A DNA stretch of 64,000 nucleotides from assembly GCA_905183005.1 (NCBI GenBank), contig CAJJDO010000121.1:289589-353588 (forward strand), in the 5' to 3' direction. The translations under genes and the position numbers were made by a program. The stretch comes from Paramecium pentaurelia (Eukaryota > Ciliophora > Oligohymenophorea > Peniculida > Parameciidae). This document shows, in pieces, positions 47,541 through 60,978 of this stretch. Within the stretch, counting starts at the first letter, position 1. Every line of letters starts with the position of its first letter. The notes beneath the pieces were generated by a model that saw nothing but the letters and a program-made list of their open reading frames with translations, was not told the DNA's origin and searched no databases.

Positions 47541-50500
47541 TCAAAGAAAATTACTTCGCTTTTGCTAACTCTTAATTATTTTACGATATTTATTATTAAC
47601 AATGATGTCGACTAATTCATTAGCTTTAGTGATATCAAGTATGTATTAATTCCAGTCTGAATTAGGATTATCTATATTGATTTTTTCACCTAAATTATTA
47701 TAATACAAATATTTAAATTTTTTAATTGAAGTTGATTAACTAATTATTGTAACTGAACCATCTTAAAGGCTCACAAATATTGAATTTCCATGATGCCTCT
47801 TTTCTACATGATAATTTAAGTGGTCTTTAATAGATAAGGAGCAAGACTCATTGCAAAATAAATCTTTGCATAGTAAACAGACAGAAACACCTGAATTTTT
47901 ACTTTTTTTAAGATTATAAAATTTGCATATACTGCATTTGTTACAAAAATATTTACTATGAAATTATAGAAATGTTTCTCCCAAAGTCTTTTAAATATAT
48001 TAAATGGTTTTAATCTAAAAATTTTAATAATATTCTAAAGATGTGTCATGAATACATTATTTATTTTTTTGACTTAAATCTTATACCATCATTTATTCTT
48101 CTATGCCAAAAGAACTAATTAAAAGTGAGATTTCTTCCTTATTTAATTAACTATATTAACTGATTAATTCAATAATAGATAATCTTAATTAATTCAAGCT
48201 ACACTATTTCACAGACATTTCATATATAGAAGTCAAAATATTCACTAAGAAATTATTTTTCTATTGAATATTTTGTAATTATGTCTATGCTTCTATATCC
48301 TATTAATTCATATCTTAAATTGTTTCATAAAAGCAACAAAATAATTGATTAAATAATATATTTTTTTGAGCTTTTCTATAATTTTGAGGATTAATAAACA
48401 ATGAGATCAGCAAGTCATAAAATAGATTTATGTAAATTTTAACTAAATTAATTTATTAAGGTAATTCATCTTCAAATTCATCATCCATATTTATTTAAGA
48501 ATAAATGAAAATTAAATCTGAATTTAAACTTTTAACTATTCGATAGTCTATTTTTGAAATTGGAAATCTACAATTCGTATGTAATTTACATATTGGACAA
48601 TAAAATTTATATTAATTAAACCCTTACCCATATTCTTAATTCATAATTTAATAACAATCAAAGGCTTAAGTCAAGCATTTATCATGAAAGTAGTGGTTAC
48701 AAGTCTATATTCCCAAATTGAAATCAAATAACAATTAATCTTTAAGCATTTGATGTGTTTCATCAAAAAATTCTGTTTGAGATTTCCAATAAATATACAT
48801 CATTCCCACACTATTTTCAGTTGTAAAATCTAGTTTACATGTAAAACATAGATCTTCTTCTTATACTAAAATTTAATTTTCCTCTTTTTCATTAATCATT
48901 TTTTATACTAAATTTGATGACTATATTTTATTAAATTTAGACTTATATTATTCTTTTAGAGTTTAAAATTTCTATTTTATTTATTTTTACATATTGTTCA
49001 TTATTTATTTTTGGTTTAATTCATTAATTGATTAAATAAGTACTTTGATTTATTATTTTTACTTTTATTTTAAATTAATATGTTATTATATTTCTTCCAA
49101 TTAAACTATTACTATTTCAAAAAATTATTTAAATAATTATTAATCAAATTAATTCAAATAAGCAAGTTGAGCATAAATAAGATAGCTTATCTATACTATT
49201 AATTTGTCCTTTTTCATTAATTAAATCAGATTTCTCAAAAATAATTCAAAATGGCAATAAATCTTTAATAATTATTGCATTAAAACTCTATAACTTTTAT
49301 TTGAAAACTATTCAATATCCCATGTGATCCCATTTCCTAATAATATTTCACTGTCTGATTTTTTTTACTCAAACAATCTTTCTTCTATTTGCGTTTATAA
49401 TTATGATTAATTCTATATTAAACAAGGTTCATAGAATATTTTATATTCTCCTTTTAGTTTTAATTTTTTTGATGTCTAATCAACTTCACATATTTATAAT
49501 ATATGGTTAGAAAAATTTGAAGTTATTAAAACTCCAAAATTTTTAAGTTTCTCCTAAATATCTCCATATTCTATAAAGGTTGAGATATTAAAGTAATTAC
49601 CTACTATTCTAACTAAAGAAAATTTTAACTCATTTGTTAATTAAGTTAATAATGGGCAGCATACGTTATAAAGATCATAATCTGTTAAGATTAAATTAAT
49701 AAACATTTATTAAAAATTTTGATACTTCTCTTTTGTTAATTCTTAAAGTATTGTACCATTTTAGATTTAATAAAACTTTTCCATCATATTTTTAACAATT
49801 GAGAATCCATAAACATCAAATAAAAATATATATAATTTAATAAGACAGGTGTCAACTCTATGAAATTAAGAGTATTCTGTATGATTATTATTTCCTTAAT
49901 AAACAGATTTTATCTGTTAATCTTGATTCTCTTGAATAATCAAATGCACATAAACAGTTTCTTTTAATAATTAATTGAGTATTTTTTCAAAATTTTATTA
50001 ATCTTCATCTAAAATATCAATTAAGTAATGTAAGAATTATTTTCCATTTTCAAATTAGGTAACACAATATAAATAAGATAAATAAGAAATAAACAATTTC
50101 TATATTATCATGCCATTTTTAATAGTTGGCAAATCTTATATTGAAGATTATGAAGACTTGATATTTATCTAATTGATATTGATAGTTTTCTTTAAGATGA
50201 AGTAAGTTTAATAAAAAAGTAATTTAATAATGTTCTTTTCTAATATTTCATTACTATATTAATTACTGAATAGATTCTTTAATCCAGTGTAAATTGCAGT
50301 ATAATATGTTGCTTAATCTTGAAGATAGTAAATAGTATCAGCTAATATAATTGAATTATTCAATAAATTAGTTTAATTCCTCATTTAAATTCCTTTGCCC
50401 AAACTTAAAATCAAATTTGTAATTGCAAACTTATTAAAGTTGAATACTTTTATTATATCAATATTAATATCTATTTATTTAAATGAATGAAAATTTTCAT

Positions 50501-51878
50501 TTAATATATTTTATAATTAACCTAATGCTATTTCTCCAAAATTCTTATATTCAAATCTCTTTTTAAATAATTACGGAAGTATTAATTAATTATCAGAACA
50601 TAATGCACCAGAAGTATAATGTAATTTTTATATGGTAACAACAAAGTCCTAAATATTTTAATTTTAAGAAAAGAATTATTCTTACATTTCAAAAGATTAA
50701 AATTAAGATTCAGATATAAGTATTTTACTAGTCTTTACAGAGTGGAATAATTATCGATTACTTATTAAATGTTTAATTAATGGTTAAATATAATTTTAAA
50801 TTCTACTGTAATAAGAAGAAAGATCAATGTTCTCTCCTTTATATTAAACAATCGTTTAACAACAAAAATAGGTTTTCTAATTTTTTATCATCGATTAATC
50901 TATTTATTTGAATAATTTCTCTATTTTTTCATCAATAATGGTTGTTTTAAATTAATTGATTAACCAAAATTTAGAGAAATTTTTCAAAATAATAGAGAAA
51001 ATATAAGCTTTGAAAGTTTCATCATTAAATAATTTATAAAGGATCTAATCTATCTTATAATCATAACCATTTTGATAAACTTCAATATATATTTAATATC
51101 TAAATAACTTTTCTAAAATTGTGTATTTAGAGTTAATTAAATTTTTATTTGAGAGGATTTGCTCTATTAAAAGTTAATAATTTTATCTTTTATCAATTAG
51201 TAATTCAATTGTAGTAAATATTAGAGTATTTATATTAGCAATTCTTCTAACAAGTTCAGAAATTTATTCATTCTTCTAATACATCTCCATATATTTAATT
51301 GAATTTAGATCCTTAAATTATTTAGCTAAATGATAGAGAGTTAAAAGTGTAATTTATAAGTTTGAAACATTCATCTTTTTTATTTCTTTAATCGAACTTC
51401 TAAAAGAATTAATGAGTTATTGAAAAATAAAAGTGATATTATTTTATATATTAATAGGAATTTTACTAATTTCTTTTTCCTTATTTATGTTAATTTTATC
51501 AGTATGTTTGGAACAAAACCCATCATCTAAAATCAGAGATTTGACACCACAATCGCATAATCCCTTATTTTTGACATCAATAATACACTAATGATCTAAT
51601 GAATATATATATATTATACCTCTATGTAATTTAGGTATAAAGCAATTTTTACAAATCATATGTGTAGGTTCCTTTCCACAAGTAAAACATTAAAAACTTA
51701 ATTCTTGATCAGAAATGAAGTATCCACAAGTAGATTAAAATTTAGTTTTTGAATTTTCCCAATTTAAAAAACTTTAATCATTTGGAAGAATAACTGCAAG
51801 TAATTCACGTTGTATATTTTATATATTATCATTGATATAAGTATCAGCCTCAGTCCATTTTTTTAAAAGCTTATTCAT
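47541..51878 (-). CDS. UBR1: UBR1-type N-recognin E3 ubiquitin ligase, 1437 aa
   Basis: One long TGA-free frame; a 24-nt intron at 51596-51619 lies inside the UBR box. The UBR zinc box is at ~51-118: CGYF, QCFTCG, MICKNCF, LHRDHQC, GLCDCG, FCSKH. A helical middle region follows. A RING-H2-type domain starts near 1003 (DLCFTCKLDF, TCNHYFHDKC, FYCPICKLH). The C-terminal UBR-like cap has NKCSICKF, CLLCKDLFC and HYVEKRHHGNSIFVSL. UBR1/Ubr1 proteins recognise N-degrons and ubiquitinate them for proteasomal decay. The intron has no TGA and is a multiple of three, but without removal the H-x2-H spacing of the box is lost. Length is shorter than yeast Ubr1 (~1950). Confidence 0.93.
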
Positions 51879-51993
51879 ATTTGTAAAGAAAATAATTAAT
51901 TTTATAAATATTTTTCGGAGAAAATGCTAATTTAATTCTATTATAAAAAAAAGTATTAGAATTAATATTATAATATATGAATATAAAATATTC
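51879..51993. promoter_or_regulatory. 115-bp gap between head-to-head UBR gene and its broken paralogue
   Basis: The start of the intact UBR gene (minus) and of the decayed paralogue (plus) face away from each other across 115 bp. This would contain both former promoters. Confidence 0.45.
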
Positions 51994-54900
51994 ATGGATA
52001 TATATAAATAGATTAATATCATTTTGAATGAAGCTGAAATATAAGAGAATATGAAGGATTTCTAATTAGTATAACATGTTTTAGCGTTTTCTGATAATAC
52101 ATTTTAATATAGAATAATTTAATAAAAAGATACAGGAAATAACAAAATATGCTCAGCAACTTTAATTAATAATACTTTATATTATTAATGTTTTGATTGT
52201 TGTAAAGAGCCTAATCATGTTTATTTTTAAGAATGCTTTATACCAGAAAAACATAAAAGTATTATTATATTTCTTTTTACATTAGATCATGCAGTGACAT
52301 ATGATTATTTAAAATTTGGATTTTATGGTTGTGGAGATATATTGATAATGAAGAAAAAATCACTTTGTAATAAACATTCGCAAATTCAAAATGAAATTAC
52401 AATTCCTGAGAAATTATTTGGGTGTAAGAATTTATACAATCAATCTAGTAAATGTGATAGAAAGATTTTGATAATTTATTATGATTTCTTTTGGACTATT
52501 GTTTGAATGTTGTTGACTTTACAGAATAGACGATGACTGAAATTGTAAAGGCTATCAAGATATTAAATTTAGAAAATCATTAAAGTTTATATAAGAAGTA
52601 GATCTTTCAGATAGATAAAAAGCTTTGAATTAAGGCTAACACTTATATACACTTATATTAAAAATCCTTTAGTGTTTATAACAAGATAGTATTCCTTGAA
52701 GTTATGCTACAAGCAAATTTCTTTAGATTCCAATAGATGAGAGTATTCAAAAATTCATAAAATTATATCATGTTCATTTAAAAGACCCTTTATTTAATTT
52801 TAAATTGGATAAATAATAATAAATTTGCTAATGTTCAATCCTTAATTATTAATTATCACAATTTATAAAAAAAGGTGAATATAATATCTCAGATTTATTT
52901 TACGCACTTCATGTTGATGGCAATTTTAAACCATATTTCAAATATTTAAAAATAAGTTATGTTAAAATTGTTGAAAAGAACTTTACTTAATATTATTGTG
53001 TTGTCAAAAAATGGCACTCCATCTCTATATAAGGAATAATATGAGAAATAATAATTAAAACTAAAGCAGGCTTCACTCGAATAAGTGGATATTGCTTATA
53101 TTTGATGATATGAATTTTATATTATCTCCAATTATAAAGAGACTGCAACATTTCTTAATTCCAAAACAAATCTATCATTTCTTATATGTAGAATAGCTTA
53201 AACAGATTATGATCTTATTTAATTTGTAGGAGATTTATCTAGATAAGATTTTCCAGAACAATTTTAAAAAGGGATAAATAAATTATTCCAAAAAATCTTT
53301 TATGATCAGTATTTTTACAAAGTAAAAGTGCTAAGAAAAATACTTGAGTAAATTTGTAATGATAGTAGAATTGATGTGTAAAATATAATATAAAGTTCTT
53401 GTGAGTTGAATTAAGGTATTGAATAATTATAATTAAAACCCTATTACCAGTTTAATATGAACCAATTTTGCTTCATTGGTATTAGAACTAAATGAATAAA
53501 TAACTGATAAATTAAAAACATAAAATGATAGATAACAGAGTTATTTGGAACTGCTCTAGCGAATGAATTAAATTAGCTCAAATCTACTTTAACATCTAAA
53601 AGGTTAGCCATACTTAAAGTAATAGTTTGTGACATAGAATAACAAACACTTCAATAGAATTTAGAATAATTATAAGTTCAATAAGAATAAGGATTAATTA
53701 AAAATATTTCATAATTATTGGAAGATTATTCTGTTTATATTAATCTAGTTTATTTATGCAATAATCATTTGAAAAATAAAAATGCAAATCTTCCTCCATA
53801 TTTGAGTGCTATTTCTTAAATATGTTTGTAGATTTTATAAGATATTAACTTAACTTAAACATCAAATAGCATTTATGAAATATTTGCTAAATAACTTGAT
53901 GAAACTTTGTGTTTTAATTCTTTCTAAGTTGAAAGCGATGCTTAAAGAGCTTATAGATCACAAATAAAAAGACAATATTATTAATAAAAATTAACAATAT
54001 AGGATCAGGATTTAGCAATCAAATTGCAGAGACTCCAACTTAATTGATTACTGAAAATTGTTCTTTATGCTAGTTGTAGTTTGAAAAAGAGGAAATTAAT
54101 TTAGAGCTCTATTAATTTAGTATTCGAATATTCATATGATTCCTAAACCAATAAAGATTAATTTATATATAGACATTTTCGAAGTTGTAGCTTCAAGTTG
54201 TTAACACACTTTTCATAAATAATGTTTATAATAAAGGAATAAAAATTTACGATAGGCTTGTTTAAATATTAAGGATGTCGTATTTGCTTGCCATACAATT
54301 TTCCCGTCTATCACAAATGCAAAGGATAAAATATTGATTTAAAATTTGGAATTCTTTTTATTAACCCTTACAGATAAAAAAAGTTGAAGAACTCAACATT
54401 CCATAGCTTCGAGATGAAATTTTTTCATTAGTACTTTGCAACTTATTATTTTAATTATTGAGTGATTTAAACAAATTTAATTAAAAAAACAATCATTTAT
54501 TCTAATATAAAGTCTTGGCTCTATTACAAATAGTTTATCAAGAAAATTAAACCACTATTTTTTAAGAAATAGTTGAAAATGATTAAGATATCCTTTTTAG
54601 AATTTTGAATTGACTATGGCAAAATATTATAAAGTAAAATAATATCAAACGTTTGAAATAAGGATTGGATCTAATTCTTTATGAAAACCCTAATAAATCT
54701 GCAATAGTTCAACTTTGACTGAAAAATCTTATTATTTCAGAAATTCAACAAAAATCACTTTCATATGATATAGATAGAATAAGTTAGGATTTAAAATAAA
54801 ATTATCTAGAAAAATTTCAATCAAACTTCAAAGAATTTTTACTAAAGTGCTACCGATCTCCTTGTCAAAAAAAATAATGCCGATTTTTGCTTTTGTATAG

Positions 54901-55474
54901 AATGGAGAATTAGGAACAAAATTAATAAATTTGCTTATTTTTTCTTAAAAAGATGTGCGCTCATTATTGCGGAAGACCATATAAAGTAAATATTTTTTAT
55001 TAAAATAGAAAAAAATTGGAAATTTATCTAGACATTGCAATATAAAACAGACTATCTATCTTAATTGAAAAAATAGTGAAATTATCATCCTGTAATCACC
55101 ATTTATTACTTTTAATAATAATCGATTATATAAAAAATCTAATAGGAGAGTTACCATTCTTAGGATATTATCAATGAAATCATTATGAAAAATTTAAGTT
55201 AAATCTTAAAGCCTTAGATTAAATTATTGAATATGTAATATAAGATAAATTTGTTCATAAATTATTTTAAAACTCAAAGAAAGTTTTATTGTTGTAAGTT
55301 TTATAGCAATTTAATAACACTTTTTATATGTATTTTCATTATAGTATAATATAATTATAAAGCTATTTATAGTCCTTGCAATAAAGATTTGATCAACTTG
55401 CTTATTTCTCCTAATGGGGCTATTTATACCCGTTGATCCATACCATATTTTTCGCATTTTATCCCAAAAATTGA
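51994..55474 (+). pseudogene. Decayed UBR-type E3 ligase paralogue
   Basis: The first 161 codons are intact after removing a 27-nt intron at 52259-52285. They contain a UBR-like box: YQCFDCCKEPNH, ECFIPEKHKNH and GFYGCGD. The intron sits at the same point of the box as in the intact neighbour. Beyond TGA at 52504 the reading frame breaks repeatedly. Recognisable pieces appear in the same order as in the intact gene: a helical middle, a RING-like ENCSLCQLQFEKEE near 54050, the C-terminal zinc part (CYRSPC, ICLFFLKKMCAHYC) near 54850-54980, and a final LKALDQIIEYVIQDKF. In-frame TGA and frameshifts exclude a functional full-length product. The N-terminal UBR box alone could still be expressed. 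Confidence 0.75.
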
Positions 55475-56007
55475 GGTCCAGAAGGTTTAAAATTTTCAAA
55501 TTAAAATTCATGGCTTCCCCCATTAAATTATGAAAATAAAAACAATTCTATTATAAGTATTCTGCATAACCCATTATTAGTTCATTTATACATCATAGAT
55601 AGTTACACTAATTATTAATCTAATCATATTCATGGTTCAACTTGGTGATTAAGTTATAATCTTAAATAAATTTTGAAAAAAATAAGCAAAATAGTTGAAT
55701 AATTCAATGCTTAAGTAGTTTAAAACAGGAGCTAATTACCATTTTTAGATTTACAAGATTGTTAGTAACTCATCTAATTTCTGTGAACAATAGCTGTAAA
55801 TGATAGTTCTAGAAACAGGAGGATGGCAAAAATTCAAATCCATAAAAATTTTTTATAACAGTGTTTTTGTTTATCTTACAGCCAACTATAATTTCTATAT
55901 GAGTTTCTTAAAGAATTAATGAAAATTAAAAAAATGCTATCATTAAACCTGAAAAATTCATTACAATTTTTATTGGGAAATAAAATTGACCTTTCAACAT
56001 TTTTTCT

Positions 56008-57276
56008 GAATTTAATCAAGCCTATTCTCCTAATCAGTGTAAAGTTCATAGTAAAGGTTCTAGTAGCTCCAGAGGATAAAAATAGCACTAAGATGGCTAA
56101 TAGAGTGGCTAATTTGTGGACTTATTGATCTAACAATGGAACATGATCTACTATCAGTCGACTTCTTCAAATAGGCCTTTAGATTTGAATAATAATCTAG
56201 CTAGCAATAGTAGTTGAATCAAATTTCTAGCCAACTAACTGATATAACAGCGAAAGGCCTGAGATTAATTATTACTTATAATATGCTGATGCGAAAGGCA
56301 TGGATGTCGATGCATTTGTTATGGGAATAAAAATATTGAGAGGAAAACCTCTAATAATTGATCATGATATAAACATGAAAGAACAAAAAAATCTTCTGGA
56401 GTATATCAGATACATTTAGAAAGTGCTAGGTATATTTTACTAAAATAATTCAAATCAAGGATTAAATTAGATTTAAAAAAGTTAATACTCCCCATAAATT
56501 AATAATGGTACATCATAAAATTACACACTAGATTTATATTTTACAATAATACCTTATCTGGAAATATCAATAGAGATAAAATAATGATAGGGATAGTAAC
56601 TGAAATAAGCAAAGCTGGTAGATAAGTTGGTATTCAAACCTAGCGTCAATCTTTTAATGATAAAAGTGTCTGACAATAGGAGAACTATGGGTTCACAACA
56701 TTTATTAAAGTTAATGAATAATATTCTCCTTGTTACTCAATAAAGCCCTTAGTTAATTTCTCTTATGGAAGTTAATCAAGAGAAATTGGATATGAATTTC
56801 TTGGTTAAGTAAACTGAATAAAAATGTAATATTATAGTTAGGTAATTGATGATAACCAAGGTTTTAGCCCTTAACCAGTAAGCTGGGAGAGATAGTTGTA
56901 GAATCCTAAATAATAGGAGGGTAAAATGTTAAGCTAAAGAGATGAAATACTTAAGCAAAAAATAATAACTCATAGCAAAGTGAAAAATTTCAACTTAAGT
57001 TATTCAAGAAGAAAGGTATAATCTATCCCTTAAGTCAAACTTACTTAAACCTAGAACAAATAATATAATTAACCTGATAAATAGATTAAAATCTACTAAA
57101 TGCAGTGGAAAAATTTTATGAATAAATTTTAATACTAATATTTTAGCCTAAGACTAACTGCTACTAACCTGGAAAAACAAAAGAATAAATACATTTACTT
57201 TAATTATGATTATAGTAAATCATACCTACAAGATCAAAACGGATATGTTAGACCTTGGTAAGTTTATATTGATTGA
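56008..57276 (+). pseudogene. Decayed Gln/Asn/Ser-rich gene
   Basis: Coding-like segments in shifting plus frames: EFNQAYSPNQCKVHSKGSSS; then ADAKGMDVDAFVMGIKILRG and NLLEYIRYIQKVLGIF; then GIVTEISKAGRQVGIQTQ with an internal TGA; and last an intact 150-codon frame at 56824-57276 (MQYYSQVIDDNQGFSPQPVS). Composition and order suggest one gene with several breaks. Family unknown. The 56824-57276 part could be a small gene in its own right. Confidence 0.4.
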
Positions 57277-58068
57277 GTCTAATATGAAAAGAACTTCTTC
57301 AATTGATTTTGTAACTCTTTCAAAAAATATTGAAAAAGCATAAAACTAATATTCTGAAATCTAGAAAACCTCTCATCTTCTTCTAATACAGTTATAATAA
57401 ATAATTTTAATCTTAATCTAAAATTGATGCCAATAGGGGTGGAAATACCAGAAACTGATAATAAATAATAATTCCATAGATTATTTTATAAAATATTCAT
57501 CCATAAAATAAGGCATCTATGAGTTTAAATAATTTACTGAACATTATAATTTACAATTCTTAAGAATAGAATACAATAAGATTTACCTTTTTAGACACTG
57601 TAAGAGATTCAACCTTATTATCAACAAACCTCCAGTTGCTCTAGAAAATGATGTTAAATGCTTAAAACGAAATTGAACTTGTTTTGCCGAGTGTTATGAA
57701 GAGAGCAAGATAAAGTGTTAAAGGATGATCCAAAAATAGGATGTTGATCTATAATAACATTCAAAATTATGATTATTATTACTATTGACCCAGTTGACAA
57801 AGATGAGGAGAGCAAAAATGCATTAAAGTAATCGGCAACAGAATCTTATTTCATCAAATCTCCTTTAGAATATGGATAATTCTTCCAACTAGTTTCTGCA
57901 AATAAGGGACATCTAAATTACTCAAGACAGTTGGTAGCCAAATACTGAGAAAAAGAATAAGATAATTAGAATAATGTACCTAGTCAATCTTATAATTATT
58001 TTTTTAATTAATACATTTTAAATTAAAAAATATATAATGGAATTCATATCGACTACTACTAAGTCTTT
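57277..58068. other. Relic-like sequence without a gene
   Basis: Short coding-like runs (for example SSIDFVTLSKNIEKAQNQY near 57297) are ended by TGA within 45 codons. No start, splice partner or motif is found. It probably continues the decayed region to the left. Confidence 0.4.
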
Positions 58069-58148
58069 GGTTAAATCATTACTCTTAGCATGGCAGCAAG
58101 AAAAATGATTTAACCACTATTAATAATCACTCAAATTTTAATGAGTGA
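58069..58148. repeat. Two adjacent inverted repeats (hairpins)
   Basis: GGTTAAATCATT at 58069-58080 is repeated as a perfect reverse complement, AATGATTTAACC, at 58104-58115, around a 23-nt loop. Eleven bases further TCACTC (58127-58132) pairs with GAGTGA (58143-58148) around a 10-nt loop. The perfect 12-bp arms are notable in otherwise unstructured AT-rich DNA; they could be a small RNA hairpin or the remains of a short mobile element. Confidence 0.6.
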
Positions 58149-59442
58149 ATGATATAAAATTTAAGTAGTCTAGTCTTTGCATCAAATACCTTATGTTGAA
58201 TAATCTAACTAAATTAGAAATTAGATATCGCTATGAGAATTTATAAATCAATTCAATTTAAGATTCATTTCATATATAACGAATGCAAAATATACTTGAA
58301 TTAATAAATAAGGTCATACTAATCCAAGAAATAAATTGAATAATCAAAAATGAATAGTTGTATTATTAGTACTACAATTTAATGTATAAACCTTGTATCA
58401 GAATCTTTTGATTTATAGGAAGGTGATAAATTATTAAATAAGCTGCAATTGATAATAATGATGATTAAAACACATAAAATTTTGGCATATTTGGCAGAAA
58501 AAATTTGAGTTTGTATTTTAAGGAAAAAGAAACATTTTAAATATTTACCCAATACCTCAACTAATGATATTTTCTGTTTCAAAAAAATTGATACATTCTC
58601 AATCCTCCACATTTAAACTTTAATAAATAATAATGACTGAGTAAATCTAAAGAACCATCAAGATAAATTTCCTTAAAATAGTTCACATAATTTATATAAT
58701 TAAATTTAATAAATAAATGAATGAAATCGCTTTCAAATAAACCCCACAGGTAAACTAACAAATAAGAACCAACAATAATACAAGCTGAATTGAGAATGTT
58801 AAATCAAGATCTTTTTGTGGTAAAAACGCTAAAATTAGTTAATTAATATATATTATACCAATAAGAGTGTAGACAAGCACAATTAAACTCCTCCCCTATT
58901 ATTTATTTCACTGTCATTATTCATAATTATAGAATTAAGGTGCAATTATTACTTAGAAATAAAAAGTCTTACCTCAAATAATTTTAGTGAAATTCTAAAA
59001 TGATTATCATACCCGAAATGAATATTATGATGTATTTATCTTACTGTTATTTTAATAAAAGAGAAATTTTTTTTAGAAAGCTAAAGAACACATTGCGTTA
59101 TGTAATTTTAATTATGTAATACTTAATAAGAAATGACTTTCTAAAGATATAAATTAGTTTAAAGTAGAACTGATCAGAATTTGATTCTTTTAAAAAGTTT
59201 ATTTAGTTTATAATATAAATCAATCACATGTCAGATTATGCCCTACTAAATTTTAAGTTTAATTTCTAATAAAATAATTTTATCCTTAAAAAAACTAACA
59301 AGGTTTTTCAAAAATCAAAAGATTCATTATTCCTAACATCAAAAAAATCAAAATAAATCTTAACGTGATTTATGACTAATTATCTGATTTATTGAAGAAT
59401 GATGGAACTGAATTTTTTTAAAAACTTAAAAATAATTGAATA
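58149..59442. other. Relic-like sequence without a supported gene
   Basis: A minus-strand hydrophobic run at about 58579-58800 (IIVGSYLLVYLWGLFESDF) could be a broken membrane-protein fragment. It stops at TGA after ~75 codons and has no partner exon. The rest shows no coding character. Confidence 0.35.
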
Positions 59443-59673
59443 ATTAATCCAAATAAAAAGCAGGAAGGATATTGTTTAGAAGAATAAGATAATCAATCAT
59501 TTAGAGATGCTGCTTATGATAATTTCCATGCATAATGGAGCTTAATTTCTAATTGATAAGAACTCGGTCTGTTAGAGTTGCCAACTCTATAATAGCTTTC
59601 CCTAATTGATATTACAGAAATTCTATTTTAATACAGGTTTACCTTTAACATGGTTAATAGAGATATTCTCTGA
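59443..59673 (+). pseudogene. Short gene fragment with an internal TGA
   Basis: A single frame reads NQSFRDAAYDNFHAQWSLIS to TGA at 59554, then continues in frame as QELGLLELPTLQQLSLIDIT to TGA at 59671. Residue composition is strongly protein-like on both sides of the TGA, so this is probably an exon fragment of a dead gene. Family unknown. Confidence 0.4.
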
Positions 59674-59880
59674 AAAATAATAAGTAAAAAATATAAATTA
59701 TTAGACATTAAATAAGTCCACTGACTATACCTTTCAAGTTTTTGATATATTCAGAAATATAAGTTTATTTAATGGATGCTGATAAAGAATAATATAAAAA
59801 GAAGGGAATTTATAAAGTTTTTAAAATATGTAATTAATAAACTAAAAATTAATGCAATTTGATTTTGATTAATATTTGAT

Positions 59881-60117
59881 TCAAAATTGATAATCATATT
59901 GATAATAATCATTCAAATCTAAATTATTAATTGCGCTCAAATTCATAATATAATTAAGTCTTATCAATCTTATCAAATCAATACAACAATTTTTTTTTAA
60001 TTTTTCAATGTTCAATTGCCCTGGGTTTCTGTTTCCCTTATAACTCAAATTTATCAATCTAAGCTTATTTAATTCAATATACTTCTATTCAGAATCATTT
60101 GCATAAACCGAGGGCAT
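59881..60117 (-). CDS. Possible small open reading frame, 78 aa
   Basis: A frame from ATG at 60117 to TGA at 59881 reads MPSVYANDSEQKYIELNKL and later NLSAINNLDLNDYYQ, faintly leucine-rich-repeat-like. A TGA lies directly before the ATG. It may be a relic exon; no support beyond composition. Confidence 0.25.
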
Positions 60118-60978
60118 TCAACATCTAACCTAACATTATAAATTTTCATCTATTTATTTCTTAGGATTATTGACTTGGGTTCACTCATTGCTTTTCTATT
60201 AATTAATTATCCGTTAATGGTCGTACAATTTTGCAATCCTCCCCTTATATACCTAAGTAATGTTAATCTTCATTTTCCAAAAGAATCTAAAATATCATTA
60301 ATTTATTTTCATTAGATTGAACTTGCATATATTAATTGTATTGATAATTGTATGGAAAATTATCAATTACAAGATGCTTTTAGAATTTTAAATTTATTTT
60401 TAGTGTTCAATCTAGAGTAAGTCTTATCTTGAATTATTGCATAAATTATTGAAGTATTATAACTTATAGCTAATATACTTGAATTCTAAATGGAAAAATT
60501 TAGTCCTAAAGTAAAGCCAGAAGATGATTTCAAATTTAAGAGATTAATACATAAATCAAAGAGATTAATAAATTTAAAAAAAATTAATTTATATCATTAT
60601 CATATTCTTATTGTGTCTAATATGAGTAGAAATTATTAAATTCAATTTTACTCTTTTGCGTTCTATTTTATTATCGCTTTTTTTTAAATAAATCTTGAAG
60701 TATCAGCAAATTAATTTAGCACATTTTAAAATATACTCAAATAGAATTTTAAGTTAAATAAATGCTTAAATCTTATTTGAAAAATACAGATTTTCAATTA
60801 ATTTAACATCTCATGAAAATTTATTCAATCTAAGAAGGAATTTATGAAAATAAATTTTTTTTCTTAATACAAATACAATTTGTAATCAAATTTGAACATC
60901 ATCATCTTGAATAAGTGAATGAATTATTATTATTATTGATATTAACAAACATTAATCAAATATCACAATCATAAACTC
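60118..60978. other. Gene-free stretch
   Basis: 860 bp without a supported gene on either strand; very AT-rich and broken by TGA in all frames. Confidence 0.4.

Noticed and set aside
47541..51878. Two separate genes (UBR-box protein and RING protein) instead of one
   Set aside because: The frame is continuous without TGA over 4.3 kb and the domain order matches UBR1-type ligases.
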